Of a stretch of 64,000 nt of DNA, positions 35,465-46,415 are shown piece after piece. Under the pieces are notes generated by a model. That model ran no database searches. It had not been told where the DNA came from and saw only the letters and a list, made by a program, of their open reading frames with translations. How positions within the stretch are numbered: the stretch's first letter is position 1; each line of letters starts with the position of its first letter. Origin of the DNA: Mixophyes australis (lineage: Eukaryota; Chordata; Amphibia; Anura; Limnodynastidae); the NCBI GenBank assembly GCA_036250195.1, contig JAVHZZ010000001.1, positions 374,648,707-374,712,706 on the forward strand, written 5' to 3'. A program made the translations under genes and the position numbers.

Positions 35465-36255
35465 CCTTCATGACCAGGGGTACAGTACATCTATATGCCC
35501 AGACTCATTTTCATGATTTGATGCTGCATCAGTATTGCTGGGAATTATCCAACGAAATAATGCAAATATTTTTATAGGGTAGATATAGGGTTTCTTTCAT
35601 TATTATATTGAAAAAGATTGTATGCCCTTTAGCTAGGGAACAGCAGCCAGAAATCATACATTTAAATTATTTACAGATAGTCTAATAAACTCTGATAGTG
35701 GAAATGTCGGCAGGCTAAGTGCCGACACTTCCATTGTGGGGACATCTTAAAAATTTTGACAGTGTAATTGTTGACATTCACATTGTCGACAATCACAATG
35801 CTGACATTAAAAGACCAATGCCGGCGGCATTACTCTACTGACATACATGCGCACACATGGTTTAATTTCTTTAGATTAACCTACCAGTATGTCTTTGGAG
35901 TGAGAGAAAACTGGAGCACCTGAAGGAAACTCACACAAACACGGGGAGAACATACAACCTCCACACAGATAGGGTCCTGGTCGGAATTGAACCACTGTGC
36001 TGGCCAGATATTGTTGTTAATTTTCTTTTACCAAGCCAACTAGTACCCCCCTTAACTCTCATCTCCAGGATGCTGGCAAACACATGCTATGCACTCATAT
36101 GTGTTTTTTCGGTACGTATACAAATATGGGGGAAAAAAAAAATTCTGGGTTAGTGCTAATTATGTAAACCTATGGTAAAAGTCAACATAAAATGTATTCA
36201 GCCAAGAAAAGAAGTCTGGATGTAAAGGGAAGAAAATCCTCCGATCATTAAGGGG
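35465..36255. mobile_element. Possible piggyBac-like non-autonomous element
   Basis: The left end CCCCTTCATGACC follows TTAA, and the right end ATCATTAAGGGG is roughly inverse, but the right flank is TCAG rather than TTAA. A partial minus-strand SINE (35880-36003) lies inside. Weak evidence. Confidence 0.3.
35880..36003 (-). mobile_element. Partial SINE, minus strand
   Basis: GAGCACCTGAAGGAAACTC, CGGGGAGAACATACAACC and GGTCGGAATTGAACC match the body and B box of the SINE at 33345. The tail is missing. Confidence 0.65.
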
Positions 36256-37259
36256 TCAGTGATAAGAATTAATGTCATGGGAAAACTGAAAAAGTTTCAG
36301 CCATACAAATATCTATCTTGATAATTACTAGTAAACTATCCCTACTCAGAAATGTATTTGTTGCTCAATGTGTAACAGTATACTGTGCTGCCACCTCATG
36401 TTGCATTGTGATGGTAAAGAGTGGCTATGATAGAAATAAATATAAATGAATGCATACATTGCTTTTTTTACATTAACATGTAACCATGCTTTTATTTAAC
36501 TCCTTGCTTTATCCAATAATGACATTTCAAGATTTCTTAGGGGTCATGACCTGTAATGCTTTCATGTTACCACAGAGAGGGAGTTCATTTACAATGTTAT
36601 TGTTCACTGGTGACCAGGAAAATCTATGTGACAACGGTAATGTTAACAAGCATTTCATGGTGCTTATGGGAGAAAGCGGTGAACACATTCGCTCAACTGG
36701 AGTTTACAGGCAGCTCTAAGAGATTCTTTTATGTTTTACCAAACTTTTGACTTACAGATTTTGTTCAACATTTCACAAATTAGATAATCCCTTCCTTTTT
36801 TCACACTGCTTAAAAACCAACAATTACTTCTGTAAAAAGCAGCCTATCTTAGAGATCCAAATCCTGTCATGTCTGTGAATATCCCTTTCACTCATTTTCT
36901 TCTATGTCTAGCATTTCTTAGGTAAATATCGCTTGCATGATAGGCACATTCAGTTTTTTCTATAGCCAGCATGCAGTGCTACTCCTGCTGTCTTTAGCTG
37001 TATAGACTTCCAGTGGCTAAATAGCTTAATGTCAAATCACCCACTGAGACTTTCACACACTGCTAGACTGACAGATCTTATCTCTCACACACATATTTGC
37101 ATCTGGAAGGGTCATGATGCTCTGTTATGCCAGAAACCAGTCAGGCATCCACTGTAAACAATATTGTTATTGCCACATCTGCAAAGTAGTATCAAACACT
37201 ATCACATATTATTATATCAACTTTATTTAAATGAAGACTCAAAACAAGATAATCTGCAC
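36256..37259. other. No gene seen
   Basis: Two overlapping short ORFs (36486-36750) without domain signature. Confidence 0.4.
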
Positions 37260-37262
37260 TTA

Positions 37263-37595
37263 GGGCCTCATTCATTAAGGATCTTAAGTTGAGAAACTTC
37301 TTATTTCAGTCTCCTGGACAAAACTATGTTACAATACAAGGGGTGCAAATTAGTATTCTGTTTTGCACATAAGTTAAATACTGGCTGTTTTTTCATGTAG
37401 CACACAAATATCAAATTTACATTTCAGTGTACAAATAAGCTATCAAGTATTTGTGTGCTACATGAAAAAACAGTCAGTATTTAACTTATGTGCAAAACAG
37501 AATACTAATTTGCACCCCTTGCATTGTAACATGGTTTTGTCCAGGAAACTGAAATAAGAAGTTTCTCAAGTTAAGATCCTTAATGGATCAGGCCC
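37263..37595. mobile_element. Palindromic MITE (333 bp) with TTA duplication
   Basis: Ends GGGCCTCATTCATTAAGG and CCTTAATGGATCAGGCCC; the arms run nearly to the centre (GTAGCACACAAATA and inverse). TTA flanks both sides (37260-37262 and 37596-37598). The 3-bp TWA duplication fits a PIF/Harbinger-type element. Confidence 0.8.
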
Positions 37596-37598
37596 TTA

Positions 37599-38766
37599 AT
37601 CCTTATAGAGCCAAGTGTAAGACAGAAATGTACTGACCTCTGATATACCATTAAGAACTCTAGAGAACTCCAGTGTCAATACTGGCATTTTACTATGTTA
37701 TTTCGGAGTATCATAGATCTCTATAGAATAAAATATGGTGGCTTGTGGGGAGATTGCCTGTTAATCTCAACCTTCTTATACCACAGATCTGTGATCATCT
37801 TCATTGTAATTGTCTTCTTCTTTATTTATATATTTAAATGATGTCTAAATGGTTTTACTGTTTTAGAATTTATAACATATCCATCAACTCATTTTGTTAT
37901 GTTACTATTGCATATTTTAGTATCTGAATTCATTACAATGGTATGCACTGCGCAGACTAATTTGACGGGATTCTTGTTGCTTTGTACTAAATAATAAGTT
38001 GCATATTGATATTATTTGTTTTTGAATATCTATTAGAAATTATGTGTATTAGAAATGCAAACAAAAAATATCTATTTATATTAAAATGAATCTTCCTCCT
38101 CCACTTTCTCACATTTAGTCAAATGTTTGCTCAGAAAGTACCTCCAGTATAGGATGGGAGAGGGGCACATAAAGGTGTTTGTGTATTTGGTAGAGATTTT
38201 AAAACACATAGAGGAGAAAGTGTTTCCTTAAAAGACAAGAAGAACAATGGTGCTGCTTCAAATGGACAATATAACTACAGTTTATATTAGACATTGTCAC
38301 AGAATGTTCAGAAAGCATTTCTATACAAAAAAAATGTATATAAATATATTTAAGTCCTTTAGATAAACCATATAAGAACATTAAACAAATGTGTTCCCAT
38401 AATCTGATGTCTCTGTTTATCACTTGAAATGTTGAACGGTATAATAAAAGTCTTGAAAGTTTTTTGAATGTATTACTATGTGTGACTTTGTTTCACTGAT
38501 CTGGAGTTCTATAAAACAATGTAATTTGAGCTATTCAAAGCTATTTGCATGCATGTCTATGTCAAATAAAGATAGAATGTTGACAGCAGATAAAATACTA
38601 ATTGGTCAATTTAGTCTTTCTACCTTCCCTCTTATTTAATTCTAATTGAGTCATCTTTAATACTTAATGGTAATTTCTTGCATTGAAAGCATAATGGGTT
38701 GCTTTATAATTAAGAAAACAATGAAACAATAACAAGCAAGAAAAACTACAAGTAGATATACATATA
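37599..38766. other. No gene seen
   Basis: AT-rich unclassified sequence without domain-bearing ORFs. Confidence 0.4.
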
Positions 38767-39440
38767 CATCGATCAGCCACAACATTAAAACCACCTTTCT
38801 GATATTGTGTGGGTCCCCCTCATGCAACTAAAACAGCTCTGACCTGTCAAGGCATGGACTCCACAAGACCTCACAAGGTGTCCTGTGGTATCTGGCACCA
38901 AGACATTAGCAGCAGGTCAGTTGAGTCTGGTAAATTGCGAGGTGGGGCCTCCATGGCTCAGACTTATTTTTCCAGATCATACCACAGAGGCTCAATCAGA
39001 TTGAGATCTGGGGAATTAGAGGCCAAGTCAACAACTTGAGCTCTGTGTCATCTTCCTCAAACCATTCCTAAACAATTTTTACAGTGTGGCAGGACGCATT
39101 ATCCTGCTCACAAAGACTCCTGCCATCAGGGATTACTATTGTCATGCCCATTGAGGGTGCTTTCGGCGGTGGATAGGGTCAGCATGGGCACTCTCACGGA
39201 TCTCGGGGCTCTGTTCTCGCTACACAGCCCCATACGTAGCAAACTGTGGTACACTATGTGTTTTGACACCTTTGTATCATAGACAGCATTAACTTTTTTT
39301 TTAGCAATTTGTGCTACAGTAGATCTTCTGTGGGATTGGACCAGATGGGCTATTCTTTACTCCCCACGCACATGTCTCCGGCTCACAAGTTGTCCTTCCT
39401 TGGACCACGTCCTTTGGACATGCATGTCCTAAGGACGTGG
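38767..39440 (-). pseudogene. Internally deleted Tc1-like element
   Basis: The left end reads ACATCGATCAGCCACAAC, the known terminus of a widespread vertebrate Tc1-like family. On the minus strand, 38983-39022 encodes NSPDLNLIEPLW, the third catalytic block with Glu intact, and 39300-39400 matches the helix-turn-helix part. The central catalytic region is missing (deletion near 39140), and the right end stops in a 36-bp near-palindrome (39405-39440). Non-functional. Confidence 0.75.
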
Positions 39441-39765
39441 AAGGTTTTGCAGCTCTCTGTGGTGGAGTACCACAGTAATATTTTTGTTTTTAAAGGAGCT
39501 GCTTGGAATGTTAAGCTAATACTGAACAATGTATTTTACCTTAATGGTTTATATTCACAATGTTCAATTTTGGGCATGAGTGGTCCTTTAATTTACAAGC
39601 CATCCATATTTCATATAATGTGTGCATGCCCAGTAAACAACATAGTTGCCCACAACATACTTCAGTCAATCTAAAATGTTCTCTTTATAGAGAGAAAGCA
39701 CGTCTTTATCTTTTTCCACCTTCTATTGACAAGTGCAGCCATAAGCTAAATGTCCCTAAACGCAG
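39441..39765. other. No recognised gene
   Basis: Unclassified; ORF 39309-39674 spans the Tc1 relic and is a shadow. Confidence 0.4.
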
Positions 39766-40010
39766 ATGATAGGGTTAACGAATGGTGCTTAGCCTTTCGG
39801 GGGTTAACTCCTCTCCAGTTTCCAGCCAATGGGATTTGATGGGAGGTTACTTCCTGTAGAGCATATATCCCTAAGCAAGGCATGTTGAATCTTCTTTCAC
39901 TGCTGGAAATCCCACCTCACCCTCCCGTGATATATCCTTGATTTGTGATTAATCTTTTTGCTTTGCAGAATACCCTCTTCAAAGCTCCTTGGCTCTTGGT
40001 TACTTTAAAC
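39766..40010 (+). mobile_element. Ngaro-type terminal repeat, left part
   Basis: AGCCAATGGG (39823) and ATATATCCC (39863) look like CCAAT and TATA boxes, followed by CTTTCACTGCTGGAAATCCCA, similar to the leader of the element at 44612 (CATTCACTGCTCGAGATCCCA). The sequence resumes at 42722 after the hAT insertion. A terminal repeat without coding region suggests recombination between element ends. Confidence 0.5.
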
Positions 40011-40046
40011 TAGAGATGGGTGGGTCCGGTTCCCCGAGAACCGAAC

Positions 40047-40555
40047 TGTCACGGTCACAAATAGGAGTACAGCTAGGAGTCACGAATATGGTGAAAACAC
40101 TCTGTTTATTTGCAGAAAAGTATAAATAGCAGGTAATTGAGAGCAGTAGTAAATACCAGGTGCAAGCTGATGCAGGAAATGATACGAATGTTCAGAAACC
40201 AGCAGGTAAGCAGCTAATGCAGGGAAGCAGGAAGTATGAACAGGTTCCAAGCAGGCATGAACCAGAGGAGCAAGGCAGGAGGAAGAATCCACAGGTTGCA
40301 ACAAGGATATGACATCACAGGATGGGACAACAATAACCAGCAATGTATGCTGGGAGTGACAGGTTTAAGAAGGGACACACCCAGGTGCAAGGAATAATTA
40401 CAGGGTAGGTTAACCCCTGATACAAACAAGTAGGGCACAATAGCAGCACCTCTGGTGAATGAAGGTACTGCTGCAACACACAAAAAGAACAAATAATAAA
40501 GTCCAGGAGGCAGGAGCTGCCAGGCAAAGCAGTAAGCTGTAAGCAGATCATTACA
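40047..40555 (-). mobile_element. Solo LTR nested in the hAT, exact 5-bp TSD
   Basis: Starts TGTCACGGTCACAAATAGG and ends GCAGATCATTACA; CGAAC flanks both sides (40042-40046 and 40556-40560). On the minus strand AATAAA (40105-40110) lies about 60 bases before the end. No coding capacity; the long minus-strand ORFs (40080-40819) run through it and are not genes. Confidence 0.85.
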
Positions 40556-40849
40556 CGAACCCACCCAAACTTTGCATATCCGAGTACCGACCTGTGTAAC
40601 TCGGTACTCTCCCACCCGCTCCGAATCCAAATCGAGGCCGAACGTCATTGTGACGTCGTCGGATCTCGGGGCTCTGTTCTCGCGATACTTCAAGATTATA
40701 AATACACGCCTCCACAGCAATCCATCGCCATTTGACAGAGGGAGAGAGCAGGGTGTAGTAACAGGCTGATTAGAGCAGGGAAAGAGAATCCAATATTCTT
40801 CTTGCAATTGCTCTAACAAAAATCGCTAGAGAAGAGAGGAGGATAGAGG

Positions 40850-41375
40850 TTTATTATTATTTGGCACTCCCCAGTGCTTTTGGGGTGTCCCCCATAATTG
40901 TCCATAAATATTTCTGGCTGTCAAAAGTCATATCTGTCAGCAGTATCTACCAAATAATTTTTAGCACTCCTCAGTGCTTTTGGCATGTCCCCCATAATTG
41001 TGCATAAATATTTCTGGCTGTCAAAAGTTATATCTGTCAGCAGTATCTACCAAATAATTTTTAGCACTCCTCAGTGCTTTTGGCATGTCCCCCATAATTG
41101 TGCATAAATATTTCTGGCTGTCAAAAGTCATATCTGTCAGCAGTATCTACCAAATAATTTTTAGCACTCCTCAGTGCTTTTGGGGTGTCCCCCATAATTG
41201 TGCATAAATATTTCTGGCTGTCAAAAGTAATATATCTGTCAGCAGTGTCTACCAAATAATTTTTAGCACTCCTCAGTGCGTTTGGGGTGTCCCCCATAAT
41301 TGTGCATAAATATTTCTGGCTGTCAAAAGTCATATTTGTCAGCAGTATCTTACCAAATAATTTTTACCACTACAA
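40850..41375 (+). repeat. 102-bp tandem array, about 5 copies
   Basis: Unit words: AAATAATTTTTAGCACTCC, CAGTGCTTTTGGGGTGTCCC, TTTCTGGCTGTCAAAAGT. In the 5' region of the hAT derivative, at the place where 5785 has its 293-bp units. Confidence 0.9.
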
Positions 41376-41587
41376 GTGCTTTGCGCTCAGAATGGATTCA
41401 AAGCAGTCCACATATGATTAGAATGAGCAACCAGGTTCTGTCACCAGTCCTGATGTTAGTGTTCCCAGTACGTCATCTGGGCAAGGCGATGTCAAACTAC
41501 AGAGTGTTTCGAAATCAGTCCAAAAAACAAAATAATTTTTTTTTACTGTGTTGAAGCGAAAAAGAAGTGTTACTTAGCAAAAGTTAA

Positions 41588-42076
41588 GTGCCGATAAAAA
41601 AAAAAATTGCCAACATGCCATTCTACACATGCAGTGGCAAAGAGAGAATGAGCCCTTCACCTTTGGCTATTAGTGGCAGATCCAAAAATGTTACCGAGCC
41701 TACAAGTGGTGCACAACTACTGTTACGTGTCAAAGCCGAGCTGCAAGATAACAGTAAGGCATTGGAGGATAATGTTTGCTCTGAATCAGAAATGACACAG
41801 ATCCCTGTGGAGAGTCCATCCAACAGTGGTATGTCTAATCGTGAGCATTCTGTTAGTGTACCCATAAAGAAGGACCCTTTCAGCAGATCTGCTGATGTGT
41901 ACCTGAACAGCCCGAGTGTAGCCGGTGATACACAAATTGAGGATGCCACTTTGGAAATAGAAGAGGATGAGGGGGAGATTTATGGAGGTGACGAGGGTGC
42001 TAATGAGTATGTTGATTATGATGCAGACAGATACAAAATTGCCTTTGTCCATTTCTTTGTATATTCAAATTTCTAG
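41588..42076 (+). pseudogene. Remnant of hAT leader ORF joined to 3' repeats
   Basis: An open frame of 162 codons beginning IANMPFYTCSGKERMSPSP, the block conserved in the leader ORF at 7320-7370. An acidic stretch (EDEGEIYGGDEGANEY) then leads into a repeat unit that ends the frame. The BED finger and catalytic core are absent. Whether it is still translated is unknown; it may be a product of the deletion. Confidence 0.6.
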
Positions 42077-42370
42077 TTCTACAGGCTATGCAGGCTGCTT
42101 TTTTTTATATATTTTACTACACTTGGATGGGGGGAGGGGGTCTGATGCAGACAGATACCAAACTGCCTTTGTCCATTTCTATGTATATTCGAATTTCTAG
42201 ATCTACTGTCTATGCAGACTGCTTTTTTTATATTCAACTACAAGTGGAGGGCGGGGGGGGATTAGATAGCCACCAAAGTACCGTGGTCCATTTAACTTTT
42301 ACTTTCTAGCTCCACAGTCTGTGCAGGCTGCTTTTTTAATATTCAACTACAAGTGTAGGGTGTAATATAC
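42020..42370 (+). repeat. Tandem array of about 115 bp, 3 units
   Basis: Words GCAGACAGATAC, GCCTTTGTCCATTTC, TATATTCGAATTTCTAG and TATTCAACTACAAGTG recur three times with divergence. Confidence 0.8.
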
Positions 42371-42721
42371 ACCCAAAGACGATGGCTACATTGCCAATAA
42401 TCAAAGATGGAGGAGGTAGACAACCAGGTTTGACTGTATAATTTGCAGACAAGTGTTCGCATTAAGGACAGCCTACCAGGAATTAAACTGTTTTTTCATA
42501 ATTTATTAGCTTTAGAATTACCTCAGTTATCTAAGAAACTGGTGGAGCACTAAATTAGGTTATTTTAGACCAAAAAAATGGTATTTTTTTCAAAAATAGC
42601 AAAACAAAACCAAACAAAACCAAAACACGCAAGGGTGGTTTTGCAAAGCCAAAACACGAAGGTAATCCAGATCAAAAACCGAATACAAAACCAAAACACG
42701 GGGGGTCAGTGACCATCTCTA

Positions 42722-42965
42722 CTTTAAACAGGACTCCTTGGCCTGCCTTGTAAGGGCTGGGCATTGTGAGCCCGGAGGGGGGCAGTCACGCTGACACCAG
42801 ATTTAGCGCTGGCCAAATGTAAAGGATTTGTTCAGTGGTTAGTGCCGGATGGCCATAGGCTGTTTGGTATTTTGACGTCAGTTGGGCTGCCTCACAATTT
42901 TACCTTCTCTACCATCTATTTAAATTCAAATTCAAATTTGAATAAATTGTGACTAACATTTTGCC
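42722..42965 (+). mobile_element. Ngaro-type terminal repeat, right part
   Basis: TTTAGCGCTGGCCAAATGTAAAGGAT and TTGGGCTGCCTCACA correspond to TATAGCGCTGGCCAGGCAGTTAAGGAT and TTAGCTGCCTCACAG at 51838-51950, the 3' end of the Ngaro element. It completes the terminal repeat begun at 39766. Confidence 0.6.
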
Positions 42966-44011
42966 AAAGTTAATAGTTGTCTGGTGTCGAAAGGTTCCAG
43001 TAACAGCAGTAGGACCTCTGCAGTCTGCAGTTTACTATCAAATATAGTATTTATAATGGTCATCTCCAACAGTCCATTTTCATATTAAAAAAGTCAAAAT
43101 ATTTTTGTATTGTTGAAAATAAGATATACAAGTACATTCCATGCATGTAATTTGTCTTGGCAGAAAACAAGGGGGGGGGGGGGGCTATTAGTTCACGTAA
43201 GGCAAACTGCATTCCTGAAATAGGAAACATGCCATATAGAAAAGAATGGGCTGTTTTATAAACACAACATAGTTTCTTAAATGTGCATTATCAGCCACAC
43301 TTCATTTACTTGCGGAATTCTACTTCCTATGGTTTCTCCAAGTGTTAAATGTTTAGTTTTAAGTATAGGTCTCATTCCGGGTCAATGAATCTTTCACTAT
43401 TAAATATCCTTTCCTTAAACCACACTGCAAAGTCAAAGGACAAGGAAACACTGTATGACTTATGGCCAGTATTCTTAGTAATCTCATGAACTATCTTCCA
43501 GATTTCCAGTTGACATTGGAACAGCTGTTTAATGCATTAGGTGATTTTTACTGTGCTGTTGTGGCTGTGGATTTTGTATGGAGAAGGCAGTTATGTAGGC
43601 ATCTGCGTCAAACATTGCAATTTAATAAACCATGTACAAAAATCCCCCTTCCATTTGAGCACCTGCTCTTACTTATAAATTGATTGAGCCACTTTAATTT
43701 TGTGTATCAATTTAATAAACCAATAAGTATTGTAATTTTGTGGATTATGAAGGCTTTCCTGAATAGAGTTATGTTTTTTTTCATAACCTGAAGCTGCCAC
43801 CTCTGAAGTAATTGTTTTTTGTTATAGAATGGGACTTTCCCCTTGAACTCAGAGCATGAGACATTTTCTAGGGAGCCCATGCTTTCTGCCCTCCCCCTGA
43901 TGTTGCTGGTAACAGCCTAGGCTGGCAAGCACTAGAGCTGGTTTGGCTTTTGGGGGTGGCTTGCTTGTTTTTATTTACTTATTTAAGCATTTAGCTTATC
44001 ATTAGTACACT
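42966..44011. other. No gene seen; one G-run
   Basis: A 14-base G run lies near 43171. The 73-aa ORF at 43462-43683 has no domain signature. Confidence 0.4.
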
Positions 44012-44014
44012 TTA

Positions 44015-44190
44015 AGGGCTAGATTTACTAAGCTGCGGGTTTGAAAAAGTGGGGATGTTGCCTATAACAACCAATCAGATTCTAGCTTTCCTTTATTTAG
44101 TACCTTCTACAAAATGATAGCTAGAATCTGATTGGTTGCTATAGGCAACATCCCCACTTTTTCAAACCCGCAGCTTAGTAAATCTAGCCC
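44015..44190. mobile_element. Palindromic MITE, copy 3 (best preserved)
   Basis: AGGGCTAGATTTACTAAGC and GCTTAGTAAATCTAGCCC ends, arms nearly perfect, flanked by TTA (44012-44014 and 44191-44193). Confidence 0.85.
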
Positions 44191-44326
44191 TTAGTGTACT
44201 TTACTCAAATGTATGCAACTTGTGTACTAAGCAGACTTCCAGGTATCTTAAGATATCTGTAACTCTGACTATGAAAAGAGAGTCCCATATGGATGAAAGC
44301 ACTTAAACGCATACATGGGGAAGTAA

Positions 44327-44603
44327 CAGGGCCGTCTTTCCCATTGGGCACGATGGGCAGGTGCCCGGGGTCCCAGGGGGAAAGGGGGCCCTGGCAGGTC
44401 TGCTGTAAAAAAAATCCTGTAAAGAAAAAAAAAAGAAACTTACCTTTTGCGGTCACCTGACCGTTCAGGTCAGGTGACGATCCGACTCACTCCCTGGTCC
44501 TCTCTTCCGTGATGCGCTCGCAGTGAATGTATATATATTTATATATAGGGGTCCCGGTGCACTGCTGTGCCCGGGGGCCCATACTATTGTTAAGAGGGCC
44601 CTG
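44327..44603. mobile_element. hAT-type MITE (277 bp), exact 8-bp TSD
   Basis: Ends CAGGGCCGTCTTTCC and GAGGGCCCTG; GGAAGTAA flanks both sides (44319-44326 and 44604-44611). GGTGCCCGGGG and CCCGGGGGCCC form subterminal inverted parts. No coding capacity; the minus-strand ORF 44205-44456 crosses its edge and is not a gene. Confidence 0.88.
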
Positions 44604-44649
44604 GGAAGTAAGTGAAGTTAACCTTACCTGCTGGAATTAAAATGTCACA

Positions 44650-44720
44650 TCCCAGGCCGACCAATGAGGAACAAAGGGGGAGTGCCTGGGACATCTGTTT
44701 ATATAAGTCCTAGCATGACA
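44650..44720 (+). promoter_or_regulatory. Putative promoter of the Ngaro element
   Basis: CCAAT at 44661-44665 and TTTATATAAG at 44698-44707 are well spaced for a pol II promoter, about 300 bases upstream of the first coding-like sequence. Confidence 0.45.
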
Positions 44721-45091
44721 CATGCCATTTCTCATTCACTGCTCGAGATCCCAGGAGAAGAGCTGCTGTGAAAGAATTTGTATTCAAATACAGTTTGCCT
44801 TACCCTGTTTTTGTGCTTTGTATTTTCTGTTACTATTCATTTTCCCCCAGTCCTTTGTCATTGTTTATCCTTTCTTCTTTCCCTGCTGTTTTTTTCCACT
44901 TTTTTTCTAATCCATCAATCTTTTCATCCCTCCCCATTCTCATCCTTATCGTTTCCCCTTTTCTTCTCTTTCGCTGTGCATATTTTGCATTTTCCCCCCG
45001 TTAATACCATGCCCCGGCCAAAGCATGCAGTCACTCGCCCCAGTAGACTTTGTGACTCCATCTTGCGCAGTTAACAGAGAACTGGACGGGG

Positions 45092-46415
45092 GTGGGAGCG
45101 CTAGTGCCCACCTTCCACATCATGGTCGCCCAACCCGTGGCACCAACTTACCTTATCCTGCTCGGAGACTCCTTAGCGAATGGTTCGGCAACTGTAAGTA
45201 AACCTCCGGCGCCAGTGTGCATGCGCAGAGCGCGTGCACCAGAGAGGGCGATGCAGGAGCCCAGCTCTAGTGCACCTGACACGCACAATGTAACAAGCAC
45301 TGAAGGTACGAGGAGAAGTGTGTCTCCTCCAACGACAAGCACGGTTAATAGACCCTACAATATTCCTTACACCCCCCCAGGTATCATCCATGATAAAAGG
45401 CAATTGCAGGTCCCTCCAGCAGGGGGAGCAGAGCAGCACCACCTCACAAGGCACGAGTCAGTTTTGCATTTAACCCCTCCTGTGCCAGTGAGAAACGTAC
45501 ATCAGACAGCTTTTTGCCCTGCTTCTCACCAACTTTTTTTCCCCTCCAATCCTTTCTTACCTCACAACCCTAGAGGGTCAGACTGAGGAGCTCAGTTCTA
45601 CATACAACCCTCTGCGGCCCAGCGTTCCCTTTATCAGCAGGGTTTACTGGACAGAGATATTACCACAGGGGATTCAAGATTTCTCTCCGCTACTATTCCC
45701 AAACTCGCCAATTAGACGCGATATAACACAATCCCATTCCTGTTCACTCCTACACCCCTTTTCTCTGTCCCTCCCCTATAACACCACAAGGTTCGAACCA
45801 ACAGCAGGCCACCCCAATAGCAGGGTCATAGACTATCATCATACCAGCACTGCTAGCATGTCAAATTTACCATTTCCACCGGCCATATTCAAGAATAGCG
45901 CACAACGAGTAGAGAGTGAAGCGCCATTAGGCAGTTCCAGCTCTAATTATCTACCAAACCAGAGATGTCAAGTTATGGACCGCAGAGGCTCATACCCTGG
46001 TTCCCCATGTGGTTACGAGCGAGGCCAACTCAGCCCCCCTTCATGGAATATTGGTCTGACATTTAACCATGATACATATAGGCAGTAGGACGGGCCACAT
46101 AGGCCATGAACCCCTGAACACCATATTCCCCAGGGGAATGAGTACAGTATGCCAGACCCAGTGATCCCAGCCACCGCCCTTTCTACTCAACCTTCGGCCA
46201 CCCCCATAGAGTAAATTAAATTAGCATGATGGATACTAAAATTCTTTCGGTTGCAGATTCCCAGAGCCAGAATTCCATTGTGGCAGACAGGAGCGCCTCC
46301 AGATCAACCGAGGAAAGCAACCAGGTATCTAGCAACACAATCATTCCTGCACCTGTAGTTCTGCCAACAGGGGCTACAAATGAGACAGATGTCGCCGCCA
46401 CCTCCGGTGAGTATC
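45092..46415 (+). pseudogene. Ngaro gag-like region, 5' part
   Basis: The longest open frame is 45092-45586 (164 codons), Pro/Ser/Thr-rich with no domain I recognise. Reading continues in other frames to about 46400, also Pro-rich. The assignment rests on position before the pol genes. It ends where the Penelope fragment starts. An arrangement as ordinary non-coding leader cannot be excluded for part of it. Confidence 0.45.

Larger units (their letters stand above)
40011..42721 (+). mobile_element. hAT deletion derivative with exact 8-bp TSD
   Basis: Ends TAGAGATGGGTGGG and ACCATCTCTA, flanked by CTTTAAAC on both sides (40003-40010 and 42722-42729). Inside: a nested LTR (40047-40555), the promoter module (GTCGGATCTCG at 40658-40668, TATAAAT at 40697-40703), a five-copy array of about 102 bp (40850-41375), a remnant of the leader ORF, and a three-copy array of about 115 bp (about 42020-42370). 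The transposase has been deleted. Same family group as 5785 and 63467. Confidence 0.92.

Noticed and set aside
40214..40819. 201-codon minus-strand ORF
   Set aside because: Runs through the nested LTR and into the hAT flank, crossing the insertion boundary at 40555, so it cannot be an old gene.
44722..45074. Hydrophobic Phe/Ser-rich ORFs that look like membrane proteins
   Set aside because: Pyrimidine-rich leader of the Ngaro element; hydrophobicity results from base composition.
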